Shown: positions 1-7,177, numbered from the stretch's first letter. The stretch: DNA of 13,185 nucleotides from Clostridiales bacterium UBA8153 (GCA_003449495.1 DMHJ01000177.1:1-13185), one strand, 5' to 3'. Notes: generated by a model not told the origin, from the letters alone. Numbers and translations: made by a program.

Positions 1-162
1 GCCCGGCGATGCCACCGGGAACCCGGCCTCGATGACATCCACGTTCATGGCCGCCAGCAGCCGCGCGATCTCCAGTTTCTCGGGAACGCTGAGGTTCACT
101 CCCGGCGACTGCTCGCCGTCGCGCAAGGTAGTATCGAGTATGATGACACGGTCTTTTGCCAA
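1..162 (-). CDS. leuA: 2-isopropylmalate synthase, N-terminal fragment (runs off left edge)
   Basis: LeuA condenses 2-ketoisovalerate with acetyl-CoA, the first committed step of leucine synthesis. Only the first 54 codons are in the window. The visible protein contains the family signature [13 protein letters not shown] followed by a helix ending in [13 protein letters not shown], the opening of the HMGL-like TIM barrel; the R-D pair of LRDGEQ binds substrate and metal in this family. I place the start at the TTG at 162-160 because an AAAGGGG ribosome-binding site lies 8 bases upstream; a GTG at 168-166 is in frame but only 2 bases from that site. A T-box leader lies upstream on the same strand, which fits a leucine gene. 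A homocitrate or citramalate synthase shares the signature, so the exact member of the family rests on the leader and the closeness of the match. Confidence 0.85.
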   Translation of the reverse strand, partial: MAKDRVIILDTTLRDGEQSPGVNLSVPEKLEIARLLAAMNVDVIEAGFPVASPG

Positions 163-170
163 CTCCACTA

Positions 171-177
171 CCCCTTT
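171..177 (-). promoter_or_regulatory. Shine-Dalgarno site deciding the leuA start
   Basis: AAAGGGG on the minus strand, 8 bases before a TTG codon (162-160) and only 2 bases before the alternative GTG (168-166). The spacing favours TTG. Confidence 0.6.
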
Positions 178-359
178 CGGGTTATCCGGCCCGCCCTCCC
201 CTAGCCGGGAGACCCCGGCAGACGCGGAAGCGCGACCTATGCTCGCCTGCGGGGAAACTGGTTCCATCCGTCATCCAGAAGCCGGCGCCGACTACCCTCA
301 CCTCCCCGGCGCCGCGCAGAAAGGCAAACCCCCCGACCCCGCAGCTTCCAGCGGCGGTG

Positions 360-630
360 GGCGAGGGGCGATGGACCGGAGCTGGCGACCCCGGGAAGTC
401 CGCGGTACCACCCTCATTCGCCCGGCCTTTACAGGCCGGACCTCCTGGTGCCCTCAGTGGTGCGGGCACCCGGCGGGATAACGTCCGCCGTCAACCGGCC
501 CAGACTACTCGGCGCGCGGCCTTTCGCCCGGCAGCTCCGGGAGGAGTTTCTGGCACGCCTAGGTGCCGGATTTCCAGCATACATCCGGCTCTCTGTGACC
601 CGGCGGGGGCCGTGCGGGTTCCCTTCATCG
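360..630 (-). promoter_or_regulatory. T-box riboswitch leader (tRNA-sensing), probably leucine
   Basis: T-box leaders bind an uncharged tRNA and switch the downstream amino-acid gene on. Read on the minus strand, the elements appear in order: the Stem I start GATGAAGGG (about 629-621); AGAGAGCCGG with GCTGGAAATCCGGC, matching the conserved distal part of Stem I (about 592-567); the specifier region AGAAACTCCTCCCGGAGC (551-534), where CTC (546-544) would be a Leu specifier; a Stem III element GGCGGACGTTATCCCGCC (about 490-473); and the T-box proper AGGGTGGTACCGCG at 414-401. A competing helix is possible between 408-423 and 359-374, but I see no clear U-tract behind it. The T-box ends about 240 bases before leuA, a long gap. 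A weak -10 like TATGGT lies at 641-636. Specifier identity is inferred from the downstream gene, because ACT could also be read one base out of register. Confidence 0.88.
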
Positions 631-905
631 CCATTACCATAGGCCGTGTTCTTACCGGTCTGGACAAGCCGGCGGCTTCCCCAGGCGGTTCCGGCAGGGC
701 GCACGCAGCAAGGGAGCGGCGCAGCCTGTTACGACCCTATTGAAGTTCCCCTGCTTCTACCCTGACCGGAAAACTCCTGCCGGCGGCAGAGAAAAATTTG
801 CCGGCACCGGTTTCCCGCCCCGGGTCTTGGGTTGCCTCGCCGGCGGGCGCACCGGGGGCCACGATGCAACACAACCGGGAGCGGTAATGGGGGGAAGGGT
901 GCTTC
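631..905. other. Divergent intergenic gap without a recognisable gene
   Basis: This stretch lies between the 5' end of the minus-strand leuA leader and the start of the plus-strand protease remnant. Short open frames exist on both strands but none resembles a known protein or has a good ribosome-binding site. It should hold the promoter of the leu leader and formerly that of the protease; I see no convincing -35/-10 pair. A small inverted repeat CTGCCGGCGGCAG lies near 777-789. Confidence 0.4.
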
Positions 906-1704
906 ATGAAAACCAGGGCCCAGGCGATAGCCGGAGAAACCGTTGGCATCCTCAGTCTGGAGAGCGTGGTCGGGGCCGGTATCGGCCACCAAGAAGCGAG
1001 AGGGAGCTGCGCCTGCGAACCGGCAGTTGCCGTACTGGGGGTGCATCAGGTCCCTGAAGCGGCACTGGCGCAGAAGCACCGCGTTCCCAAACGGATAGGG
1101 CGGGTTGTCACCGGCGTCGTGGAAGTGGGCGAGCTGGTGGGACTAAACCGTCAGAACAGCATGCGGCCGGTCAGGCCGGGAACGAGGCCAGCCCATGGCC
1201 ACGGCATTGCCGGGACCTACGGGGTCCTGGTCCACGATATGGCCACCGGAGAGCCGCTACTGTGATCCAACTACCACGTGCCGGCCCAGGTGACCAAGGG
1301 GCGGGACGGGCGCGCCCGGCGCGGTCCTGCAATCCGGCAGGTACGGCAGAGGCAACCTCGCCGGCGTCACCACATGCCTGGAACGGCGCGTGCCCATTCC
1401 CTGCCTGTCCACGCACCCGTGGTGCCCAGTCGCCAGCCGGGCCGAGAGAAGCGCTAACTTCCGGGCGCAGAGGCCATGGCCCAGCTGCCAGTGAAGGGCG
1501 TCCAAGCGCTCTCAGGCGGAAAACCCGGTAGAAGCAGCCGTGGCCAAACCCGAGTCCGGCCAAGCCGTAAGCCCGGATATCCTCGAGGTGGGCGCTCCGG
1601 GCCCTCTGCGGCGGGCCGAGATCGAGATGAACGTGAAAGAGGGCGGCCGTCCCACCGGGATCAACCTTGGCCAGGTCAAGGTCATCCAGGTCACTGTGAA
1701 ACGG
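906..1704 (+). pseudogene. Trypsin-like (chymotrypsin-fold) serine protease, broken and truncated
   Basis: The start ATG at 906 has a strong purine-rich site (GGGGGGAAGGG) about 6 bases upstream. The first 119 codons read as a known bacterial S1-like family: an N-terminal VVGAGIGHQEA segment, then RVPKRIGRVVTGVVEVGEL, then MRPVRPG and GTYGVLVHDMATGEPLL. A TGA at 1263-1265 interrupts just before SNYHV, whose His would be the catalytic His (family form SNNHV). The reading then shifts to the next frame near 1320 (AVLQSGRYGRGNLAGV, cf. family DPVLQPG), meets a second TGA at 1492-1494, and resumes with NPVEAAVAKPES, SPDILEVGAP and GRPTGINLGQV. The usual Asp of VDAA is Glu here, and the catalytic Ser motif GDSGS is absent because homology ends near 1704. 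It cannot make an active protease. Family assignment is from remembered motifs, not a search. Confidence 0.7.
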
Positions 1705-1742
1705 GCCAGGGGCGACCTGGGCGGGGCGCTGTTTGCCGGGCG

Positions 1743-1980
1743 CTGGCCGGCGGGCTCGACCGGGTCATCGGCAAGGATGACCGGGATCTGCGCGGAACAC
1801 CACCCGGAGAGACGGCAAGCCTGCTCCGGAGCGGTATGGTCGCGGCTGCCCCGGGGATGCGCGTGGAAACCGCGCTGGATGGGGAGGGTGCCGTCTGCCG
1901 GGTCCTGGAGCAGGCTTCCACCGGCGATTTGGTGGTGATCCTGCTACGAGAAGCACTGCCATACCAGGGACAGCTTGAAC
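1743..1980 (+). pseudogene. Remnant resembling the C-terminal end of cyanophycin synthetase (Mur-ligase type)
   Basis: In the frame starting at 1743 the translation reads LAGGLDRVIGKDDRDLRG, then TPPGETASLLRSGM, then ETALDGEGAVCRVLEQA and TGDLVVILLREA. The spacing and residues match the pattern at the C-terminus of CphA-type ligases, where a DxDLRGRxPGE motif is followed by LDExEAVxxALExAxPGDLVVxFYE. No N-terminal ATP-grasp or central Mur-ligase part is visible, and no start site. It follows directly on the protease debris, so the junction near 1705-1742 looks like a deletion scar. After 1980 the frame stays open to 2147 but I recognise nothing. An alternative is another Mur-ligase family protein. 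Confidence is moderate because only about 75 residues are available. Confidence 0.42.
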
Positions 1981-2113
1981 CGCCTCCAGGACTCGCCGCG
2001 ACCGCAGGTGGAAGAGGCGGCCGCGGCAGGAAAAGCCTTGCAAGTCTAGAACGATATTTCCCACGGCGCGTCACGCTGTGGCCGGTGCGGGACGTTCCCC
2101 AGGAGATGGGTAG

Positions 2114-3013
2114 GTGCGGCTGGAGCAGAGCAAATTGTCGAGTCTGATGATACCGGCCCATGCCAAGGCCAACCTTAGCCTGGATGTGCTCGGCATAAGA
2201 AACGACGGGTATCACGATATCCGGTCGGTCATGGTCAAGCTGTGTCTCCATGATCGGGTCTACCTGTACCCCCGGGCGTCCGGCATCACCCTCGCCTGTT
2301 CCACCCGCAACGTGCCGTGGGACCACCGGAACTTGGCCCACCGGGCCGCCGTCAGGCTGCGGCGGGAGCTCGGGGTAGAAGCGGGAGTTCACCTTTTCGT
2401 CGAGAAACACATTCCCGTCGCCGCCGGGCTGGCCGGCGGCAGTGCCGATGCCGCCGCTGTGCTCTGGGGCCTCAACCGGCTGTGGGGTGCCGGATTGACC
2501 GTCGCCCAGCTGCAAGAGCTGGGAGAGTCCATCGGGTCTGATGTGCCTTTCTGCATCCAAGGGACCTGCGCCCTAGTTACTGGACGGGGGGAGCAGGTGG
2601 AGGAGCTGGCTTGGGCCCCGGCAGGCTGGGTGGTACTGGCTCGCCCGGGCGGACTGGAGGTGCCTGCCGCCCAGGCCTATGCCGAGCTGGACCGGCGTGC
2701 CGGCGGGCGTGCCGGGGATTTTACCCCCGGGGTAATGCGAGCCCTGGCCCGGGGCGGCCTGGCCGAGCTGGCGGCTGCTCTGGGCAACGGGCTGGAGGCA
2801 CCCGTGATGTACCGGTGGCCAGAGGTGGGACAGGTCAAGCGGGCACTGTTGGAGGCCGGAGCGGTGGGAGCCTGTCTTTCCGGCAGCGGCCCGGTAGTGT
2901 TGGGCCTGGTAGACGGGGCTGAGCAGGGGGAGCTGGTCGCCGGAGCCCTGGCCCGGCAACCGGGCATGGAAGCATGGGTGACCCGTTTTCTCGATAGGAC
3001 CGGGGGAGGGTAG
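2114..3013 (+). CDS. ispE: 4-diphosphocytidyl-2-C-methyl-D-erythritol kinase
   Basis: IspE phosphorylates the 2-hydroxyl of CDP-methylerythritol with ATP in the MEP (non-mevalonate) isoprenoid pathway; cytoplasmic. The protein is a full-length GHMP kinase of 299 residues. Visible motifs: N-terminal AHAKANLSLDVLG with the substrate-site Lys (K18); the ATP-binding loop PVAAGLAGGSADAAA at 101-115; GSDVPFCI with the probable catalytic Asp (D143); and the third GHMP motif GACLSGSGPV at 252-261. The GTG start at 2114 has AGGAG 8 bases upstream, though it adds about 8 residues over typical family N-termini. The gene lies 2 bases before the next gene, so the two are almost certainly co-transcribed. 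Its place upstream of purR is the usual Firmicute order. Confidence 0.95.
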   Translation: MRLEQSKLSSLMIPAHAKANLSLDVLGIRNDGYHDIRSVMVKLCLHDRVYLYPRASGITLACSTRNVPWDHRNLAHRAAVRLRRELGVEAGVHLFVEKHIPVAAGLAGGSADAAAVLWGLNRLWGAGLTVAQLQELGESIGSDVPFCIQGTCALVTGRGEQVEELAWAPAGWVVLARPGGLEVPAAQAYAELDRRAGGRAGDFTPGVMRALARGGLAELAAALGNGLEAPVMYRWPEVGQVKRALLEAGAVGACLSGSGPVVLGLVDGAEQGELVAGALARQPGMEAWVTRFLDRTGGG

Positions 3014-3015
3014 CT

Positions 3016-3774
3016 ATGCTGGTCGATGGAGTGGTGCTGGCCGGCCGTTACAACACCGGCCGGTTGCAGGCAGGGTCCGGTGCCAAGCTGGAGGCCATGG
3101 TCGAAGTCCAGGGACGTGCCCTGGTGGACTACGTCATCACGGCGATGACCGGTTCCGGGAATGTGGACAACATCTTCGTAGTGGGCCCTCCCGGGGAGCT
3201 GGCGCCCGTGCTGCGCCCCGGCGTCTTCACCGTGGAGCCCGGCGGCGATGTCCTGACCAATCTCAGGCGGGGCCTGTCCCAGGTGCGGTCAGCTCAAGTG
3301 CTGGTGTCCACCTCGGATCTGCCCCTGCTCTCGCCCGAGGCCATCTGCGACTTTCTCGCGCGCTGCCAGGAAGCGCCGGGCGCGGACTTCTATATGCCGG
3401 TAATCTCCGCCCGGGATGCTCAAGGGGCCTATCCGGAGATGCGCCGGACTTACGGGCGCCTCCGGGAGGGGAGATTTACCGGAGGCAACATTTTCCTGAT
3501 GAAGTCCCGTTTGCCCGAGGCGGCGTGGGCCAAGGCGGAAGAGTTCGTGAAAAACCGCAAGCATGTCTTGCGCCTGGCATCCCTGCTGGGACCCACCTAT
3601 GTCCTCAAGATGCTGTTGTGCCGCCCGAGTATCCCCCAGCTGGAAAGCCGGGTGGAAGAGCTCTTGGGGGTCAAATGCCGGGCCGTGCCCACCCCTTACG
3701 TGGAATTGGCAGTAGACTGTGATAAGGAATCTGACTTGAGAGTGGTGGAGGCGGCGCTCCGGGGATGCGGGTAA
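3016..3774 (+). CDS. MobA-like nucleotidyltransferase family protein, substrate unknown
   Basis: The 252-residue protein has the outline of the MobA/IspD-type NTP transferase fold: an opening strand and loop VDGVVLAG at 3-10, KLEAMVEVQGRALVDYVI at 24-41 (cf. family KALVxVxGxPLIDYVL), a metal-site-like STSDLPLLSPEAI at 98-110, TGGNIFLM at 155-162, and the late VDCDKESDLR at 233-242 (cf. family DVDTPEDL). The signature loop is degenerate: LAGRYNTGRLQAGSG replaces LAGGxSxRMGxDK, so nucleotide binding may differ or be reduced. ATG at 3016 has GGGGGAGGG 5 bases upstream, just 2 bases after ispE. I recall a protein of this kind between ispE and purR in related Clostridia, but its reaction is not known to me. 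A molybdenum-cofactor role has no support from the neighbours. Confidence 0.8.
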   Translation: MLVDGVVLAGRYNTGRLQAGSGAKLEAMVEVQGRALVDYVITAMTGSGNVDNIFVVGPPGELAPVLRPGVFTVEPGGDVLTNLRRGLSQVRSAQVLVSTSDLPLLSPEAICDFLARCQEAPGADFYMPVISARDAQGAYPEMRRTYGRLREGRFTGGNIFLMKSRLPEAAWAKAEEFVKNRKHVLRLASLLGPTYVLKMLLCRPSIPQLESRVEELLGVKCRAVPTPYVELAVDCDKESDLRVVEAALRGCG

Positions 3775-3933
3775 CGGGGGTAGAGGGCCGGTGCCTGCGG
3801 GGCCGGGTCCAGCCGTACGGGTATGAAGGGCAGCGCCGTTCCCATGGAGGACGGGGGCCTCGCGATCGCGAAGAAGGCGAACAATGGAGGCGAGAATGGG
3901 CCGAACATCCGGAACCGATGGGGAGGGGTCACG
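3775..3933 (+). promoter_or_regulatory. purR upstream region with PurBox-like sites and a palindrome (tentative)
   Basis: This region holds two sites similar to the CCGAAC core of the Gram-positive PurBox: GCGAACAAT at 3877-3885 and CCGAACATC at 3901-3909, in direct rather than the usual inverted orientation, 24 bases apart. A perfect 12-base palindrome TCGCGATCGCGA lies at 3860-3871. PurR is known to regulate its own gene in Bacillus subtilis, so binding here is plausible. ATG codons at 3823 and 3844 are in frame with purR but lack good ribosome-binding sites, and the peptide they would add is unlike PurR proteins. Confidence 0.25.
3920..3928 (+). promoter_or_regulatory. Shine-Dalgarno site pointing to a CTG start for purR
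   Basis: GGGGAGGGG lies 5 bases before the CTG codon at 3934-3936, in frame with purR. No ATG, GTG or TTG lies near it in that frame, and the upstream ATGs lack comparable sites. Confidence 0.5.
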
Positions 3934-4767
3934 CTGGGCAGGCTCAAACGTAGCGAAAGGGTCGCGGTCATCATCCGGACGCTGGTCGAGCGGCCTTCCG
4001 TGGTGTTCCCGCTGGCCGGGTTTGCCGAACGGCTGCAGGCGGCCAAGTCCACCATCAGCGAGGACCTCGCCTTGGTCCGGGGTAGCTTCGAACGGTTGGG
4101 CATGGGACGAGTGGAGACCTTGGCCGGTGCCGCAGGCGGGGTGAGGTTCTTTCCCTTCCGTGGCCGGGACGAAGCCCAGCAAGTGGCCCTCCAGCTCTGC
4201 CGGCGCCTCTCTGAGCCCGAGCGCATCCTGCCGGGCGGCTTTCTGTATATGACCGACCTCATCTTCTCCCCGCATTTCTCCATGCAGATCGGTGAGATCT
4301 TCGCTACTCGTTTTCGCGAGGCGGAACCCCAGTATGTGATCACCGTGGAGACCAAGGGCATCCCGTTGGCCCTCATGACCGCCCGGGCCCTCAACCTCCC
4401 CCTGGTCATCTCCCGGCGTGACGCCCGGGTCACCGAGGGTCCTTCCGTGGGCATCAACTTCATATCTGGCTCTTCCGGCAGGATCCAGACCATGTCCTTG
4501 CCCAAGCGCGCCGTGCCGTCCGGCGCCCGGGTCCTGATCGTCGATGATTTCATGAAGGGCGGAGGTACGGCCCGGGGCATGGTGGACTTGTTGGCCGAGT
4601 TCCAGGCGGACGTGGTGGGCATCGCCGTCCTCGTGGAGACGCTGGACCCTCCCGTGAAGCTGGTGCGGGATTACGTGTCCCTGGTGGAACTGGAAGCGGT
4701 GGACGGTGCCGGCCAAAATGTACGGGTAAGGCCCGGGCAACGCTTGTTCCGGGGCGATGCCGGATGA
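3934..4767 (+). CDS. purR: Pur operon repressor PurR (PRPP-responsive, Gram-positive type)
   Basis: This PurR controls purine synthesis genes by binding PurBox DNA, with PRPP as effector. It has an N-terminal winged helix domain (LKRSERVAVI, then FAERLQAAKSTISEDLALV within about the first 55 residues) and a phosphoribosyltransferase-like domain with TRFREAEPQYVITVETKGIPLA, GPSVGINFISGSSGRIQTM and the PRPP loop VLIVDDFMKGGGT at 200-212 (numbered from CTG). I choose CTG at 3934 because of the strong ribosome-binding site 5 bases upstream and because it gives 277 residues starting at GRLKRSER, close to the family's usual length and N-terminus. The longest ATG reading starts at 3823 (314 residues), with another ATG at 3844. 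The stop lies 23 bases before the preferred glmU start. Identity is sure; the start is not. Confidence 0.93.
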   Translation: MGRLKRSERVAVIIRTLVERPSVVFPLAGFAERLQAAKSTISEDLALVRGSFERLGMGRVETLAGAAGGVRFFPFRGRDEAQQVALQLCRRLSEPERILPGGFLYMTDLIFSPHFSMQIGEIFATRFREAEPQYVITVETKGIPLALMTARALNLPLVISRRDARVTEGPSVGINFISGSSGRIQTMSLPKRAVPSGARVLIVDDFMKGGGTARGMVDLLAEFQADVVGIAVLVETLDPPVKLVRDYVSLVELEAVDGAGQNVRVRPGQRLFRGDAG

Positions 4768-4790
4768 GCCTACCCAGAGAGGTGATACGC

Positions 4791-6161
4791 GTGCCTGGCG
4801 ACTGGGTTGCAGTGATACTGGCGGCGGGCCAGGGGAAGCGGATGAACTCCGGGCTGGTGAAGGGCCTGCATGCCCTTCTCGGCCGGCCCATGGTCTGGCA
4901 CGTGGTGCGGGCCGTGCGGGAGGCCGGCGTGGAACGGGTGATCCTAGTGGTGGGCTACCAGGAGGACCGGATGCGGACGGCCCTGGGCACGGACGTGGAG
5001 TACGCCGTCCAGAAACAGCAGCTGGGAACCGGCCACGCCCTGTTACAGACCCGGGACAGGCTGGAGGGAATTGACGGTGATATCCTGGTGGTCTGTGGCG
5101 ACACCCCCCTGCTGGATCCGCAGGACTTGCGCGACCTCATGGCGATGCACCGGCAGGAGAGAGCCGCCGCCACCATACTTACGGCGCTCCCGGACGATCC
5201 CTCCGGGTTCGGCCGGGTGGTCAGATCCGCCCAGGGGACGGTTCAGGCCGTGGTGGAAGAGAGAGATGCCTCCTCTGCCCAGCGGGCCATCGGCGAGGTC
5301 AACACCGGAATCTACTGCTTCCGGGCGAAAGACCTGTTTCCGGCGCTGCTCCGGCTGGGCGCCGACAACGTCCAGGGCGAATACTACCTTACCGATGTCC
5401 TCTCCCTCCTGGCCCGCGAGGACCGGCCCCTGGCCAGCTTGGCCTGTCCGGACCCGCAGACGGTGGCCAACATAAACGACCGGGTGCAGCTCTCCCATGC
5501 GGCCGCATTCATGCAGCACCGGCGCCTGGTTCAGTTGGCGCGTTCGGGCGTGACCATCTGGTCCTTCTCCAGCACGTTTGTGGGCGTGGACGTAACCGTG
5601 GGACAGGACACCGTCCTCCTCCCCATGACTTTCCTGGAAGGCGAGTGTGCCGTCGGCCGGAGGTGCGTCATTGGACCTAACGTCACCGTGAAGAACGCGG
5701 TGGTGGGTGATGATTGCCAAATCCTGCAGTCAGTGGTGGAGGCAAGCCGGGTTGACCACGGCGTTACCATCGGTCCCTTTACCCATATCCGGCCTGGTTC
5801 CCACCTGCGCGATGGGGTCAAGGTGGGGAACTTCGCCGAACTGAAGAACGCCTTTGTCGACGTGGGCAGCAAGATTCCACACCATAGCTACATTGGCGAC
5901 GCGCAACTGGGTAAGGGGGTCAACATCGGAGCCGGCGCCATCACCGTTAACTATGATGGTCGCAAAAAGCACAACACCACTATAGGCGACGCCGCTTTCA
6001 TTGGATGCAACTCCAACCTGATCGCCCCGGTCGCTGTCGGCCCCGGAGCCTACGTGGCCGCCGGCTCCACGGTGAACCAGGAGGTGCCGCCCGGGGCCTT
6101 GGCGGTGGCCCGCAGCCGGCAAGTGAACAAGCCCGGTTGGGCCGGCCGCCACCGGGAGTAG
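4791..6161 (+). CDS. glmU: Bifunctional N-acetylglucosamine-1-phosphate uridyltransferase / glucosamine-1-phosphate acetyltransferase
   Basis: GlmU makes UDP-GlcNAc, the precursor of peptidoglycan, in two steps: acetylation of GlcN-1-P and uridylyl transfer. The N-terminal pyrophosphorylase domain shows VAVILAAGQGKRM, K24, GTGHALLQT and VVCGDTPLL with the metal-site Asp (D104). The C-terminal left-handed beta-helix shows hexapeptide repeats, IRPGSHLRDGVKVGNFAELKN split over two turns, HHSYIGDA with the catalytic His (H364), GAGAITVNYDGRKKH and GCNSNLIAPV. GTG at 4791 is preferred: AGAGAGGTGAT precedes it and it gives 456 residues with active-site numbering almost equal to the Escherichia coli enzyme. 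ATG at 4764, overlapping the purR stop, would add nine residues. One oddity: the Pro before the signature Lys (usually PKVL) is Val (VKGL). Confidence 0.96.
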   Translation: MPGDWVAVILAAGQGKRMNSGLVKGLHALLGRPMVWHVVRAVREAGVERVILVVGYQEDRMRTALGTDVEYAVQKQQLGTGHALLQTRDRLEGIDGDILVVCGDTPLLDPQDLRDLMAMHRQERAAATILTALPDDPSGFGRVVRSAQGTVQAVVEERDASSAQRAIGEVNTGIYCFRAKDLFPALLRLGADNVQGEYYLTDVLSLLAREDRPLASLACPDPQTVANINDRVQLSHAAAFMQHRRLVQLARSGVTIWSFSSTFVGVDVTVGQDTVLLPMTFLEGECAVGRRCVIGPNVTVKNAVVGDDCQILQSVVEASRVDHGVTIGPFTHIRPGSHLRDGVKVGNFAELKNAFVDVGSKIPHHSYIGDAQLGKGVNIGAGAITVNYDGRKKHNTTIGDAAFIGCNSNLIAPVAVGPGAYVAAGSTVNQEVPPGALAVARSRQVNKPGWAGRHRE

Positions 6162-6167
6162 ACGGGC

Positions 6168-6188
6168 CAGCTCCGGCCGCCGGGGCTG
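6168..6188 (+). other. Short GC-rich hairpin between glmU and prs
   Basis: CAGCTCCGG (6168-6176) can pair with CCGGGGCTG (6180-6188) around a CCG loop: nine base pairs with one G-U. No U-tract follows, so it is not a clear terminator; it may affect mRNA stability or partial termination between the two genes. Confidence 0.4.
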
Positions 6189-6220
6189 CGGGCCTAAGTG
6201 ACGCTGGGAGGTAATCAATC

Positions 6221-7177
6221 ATGTCTTCACCGGGAGACGGCCAGTTGATGATCTTTTCCGGAAGAGCCAACCCGGCCCTGGCCGCAGCCATATGCCGGCA
6301 CCTCGGCATCTCACTGGGGGAGATCGAGCTGGGGCACTTTTCCAGTGGCGAGATCCGGGTCATCATCAACGAGAGCGTGCGGGGACACGATACTTTCGTG
6401 GTCCAGCCGACTTGCGGCGCGGTGAACGACACCTTGATGGAGCTGCTTCTCATCATCGATGCCCTGGTCCGGGCTTCCGCGCGCCGCATCACCGCGGTAA
6501 TGCCGTTCTACGGATATGCCCGTCAGGACAGGAAGACCCGGGGGCGTGAACCCATCTCGGCCAAGCTGGTGGCCAATCTCCTGGTTACGGCGGGAACCGA
6601 CCGGGTCCTTACCATGGACCTTCACGCCGGTCAGATCCAGGGGTTCTTCGACATCCCCGTTGATCACCTGGCCGCCATCCCGCTGTTGGCCGATTTCTTC
6701 CGGGCCAAGGCGTTGCGCGACGTGGTGGTGGTGGCTCCGGACCTGGGTAGCGTGGGGCGGGCCCGGGATCTGTCCACCCGCCTGCAGGCCCCCATCGCCA
6801 TCCTCGACAAACGCCGGGCCCAGCCCAACGAGGCCGAGGTAACCAACATCGTAGGCTCGGTCAAAGGGAAGACTGCCATCATGGTGGATGACATGATCGA
6901 TACGGCCGGTACCATCTGCGTGGGGGCCGAGGCGCTGCTTGAGGCCGGCGCCACCCAGGTGTACGCCTCTTGCACCCACCCGGTGCTGTCGGGGTCGGCC
7001 GTGCAGCGCCTGTCGTCATCCCGCATTCGCGAGGTCGTGGTTACCGATACCATCCCGCTCCAGGTCGATCAAGGCAAGTTCTCGGTCATATCCGTGGCCG
7101 ACCTGTTCGGCGAAGCCATCCTCAGGATTCATGAGGGCCTGTCCGTGTCCAGGATGTTCAGCGACCCGGTCAGGTAA
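6221..7177 (+). CDS. prs: Ribose-phosphate pyrophosphokinase (PRPP synthetase)
   Basis: Prs makes PRPP from ribose-5-phosphate and ATP for purine, pyrimidine, NAD, His and Trp synthesis. The 318-residue protein is a normal class I enzyme: IFSGRANPALA, VQPTCGAVNDTLMELL, the ATP-site MPFYGYARQDRKTRGREPIS, TMDLHAGQIQGFFDIPVDHL, the flexible-loop KRRAQPNEAEV and the PRPP loop VDDMIDTAGT (from V222). ATG at 6221 has GGGAGGT 8 bases upstream. Some positions differ from the usual pattern: FSSGEI instead of FSDGEI, and PDLGSVGRAR (D174) instead of PDxGGVxRAR. These are mild and the enzyme is probably active. It lies 59 bases after glmU and 28 before pth, as in the Bacillus glmU-prs-pth order. Its product PRPP is the effector of PurR, encoded two genes upstream. 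Confidence 0.97.
   Translation: MSSPGDGQLMIFSGRANPALAAAICRHLGISLGEIELGHFSSGEIRVIINESVRGHDTFVVQPTCGAVNDTLMELLLIIDALVRASARRITAVMPFYGYARQDRKTRGREPISAKLVANLLVTAGTDRVLTMDLHAGQIQGFFDIPVDHLAAIPLLADFFRAKALRDVVVVAPDLGSVGRARDLSTRLQAPIAILDKRRAQPNEAEVTNIVGSVKGKTAIMVDDMIDTAGTICVGAEALLEAGATQVYASCTHPVLSGSAVQRLSSSRIREVVVTDTIPLQVDQGKFSVISVADLFGEAILRIHEGLSVSRMFSDPVR

Noticed and set aside
1263..1265. TGA before the protease His motif as a selenocysteine codon
   Set aside because: The family has Leu there, a second TGA and a frameshift follow, and no selenocysteine element is evident.
1691..2560. 289-codon minus-strand open frame across gene debris and ispE
   Set aside because: It runs antisense through conserved ispE codons, has no motif and no convincing start site.
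3289..4740. Long open frame of 483 codons on the minus strand opposite the nucleotidyltransferase and purR
   Set aside because: The opposite strand has clear conserved genes; the translation is low-complexity with no known motif, typical of antisense frames in GC-rich DNA.
6168..6188. Rho-independent terminator between glmU and prs
   Set aside because: The stem is good but no U-tract follows; kept only as a hairpin.
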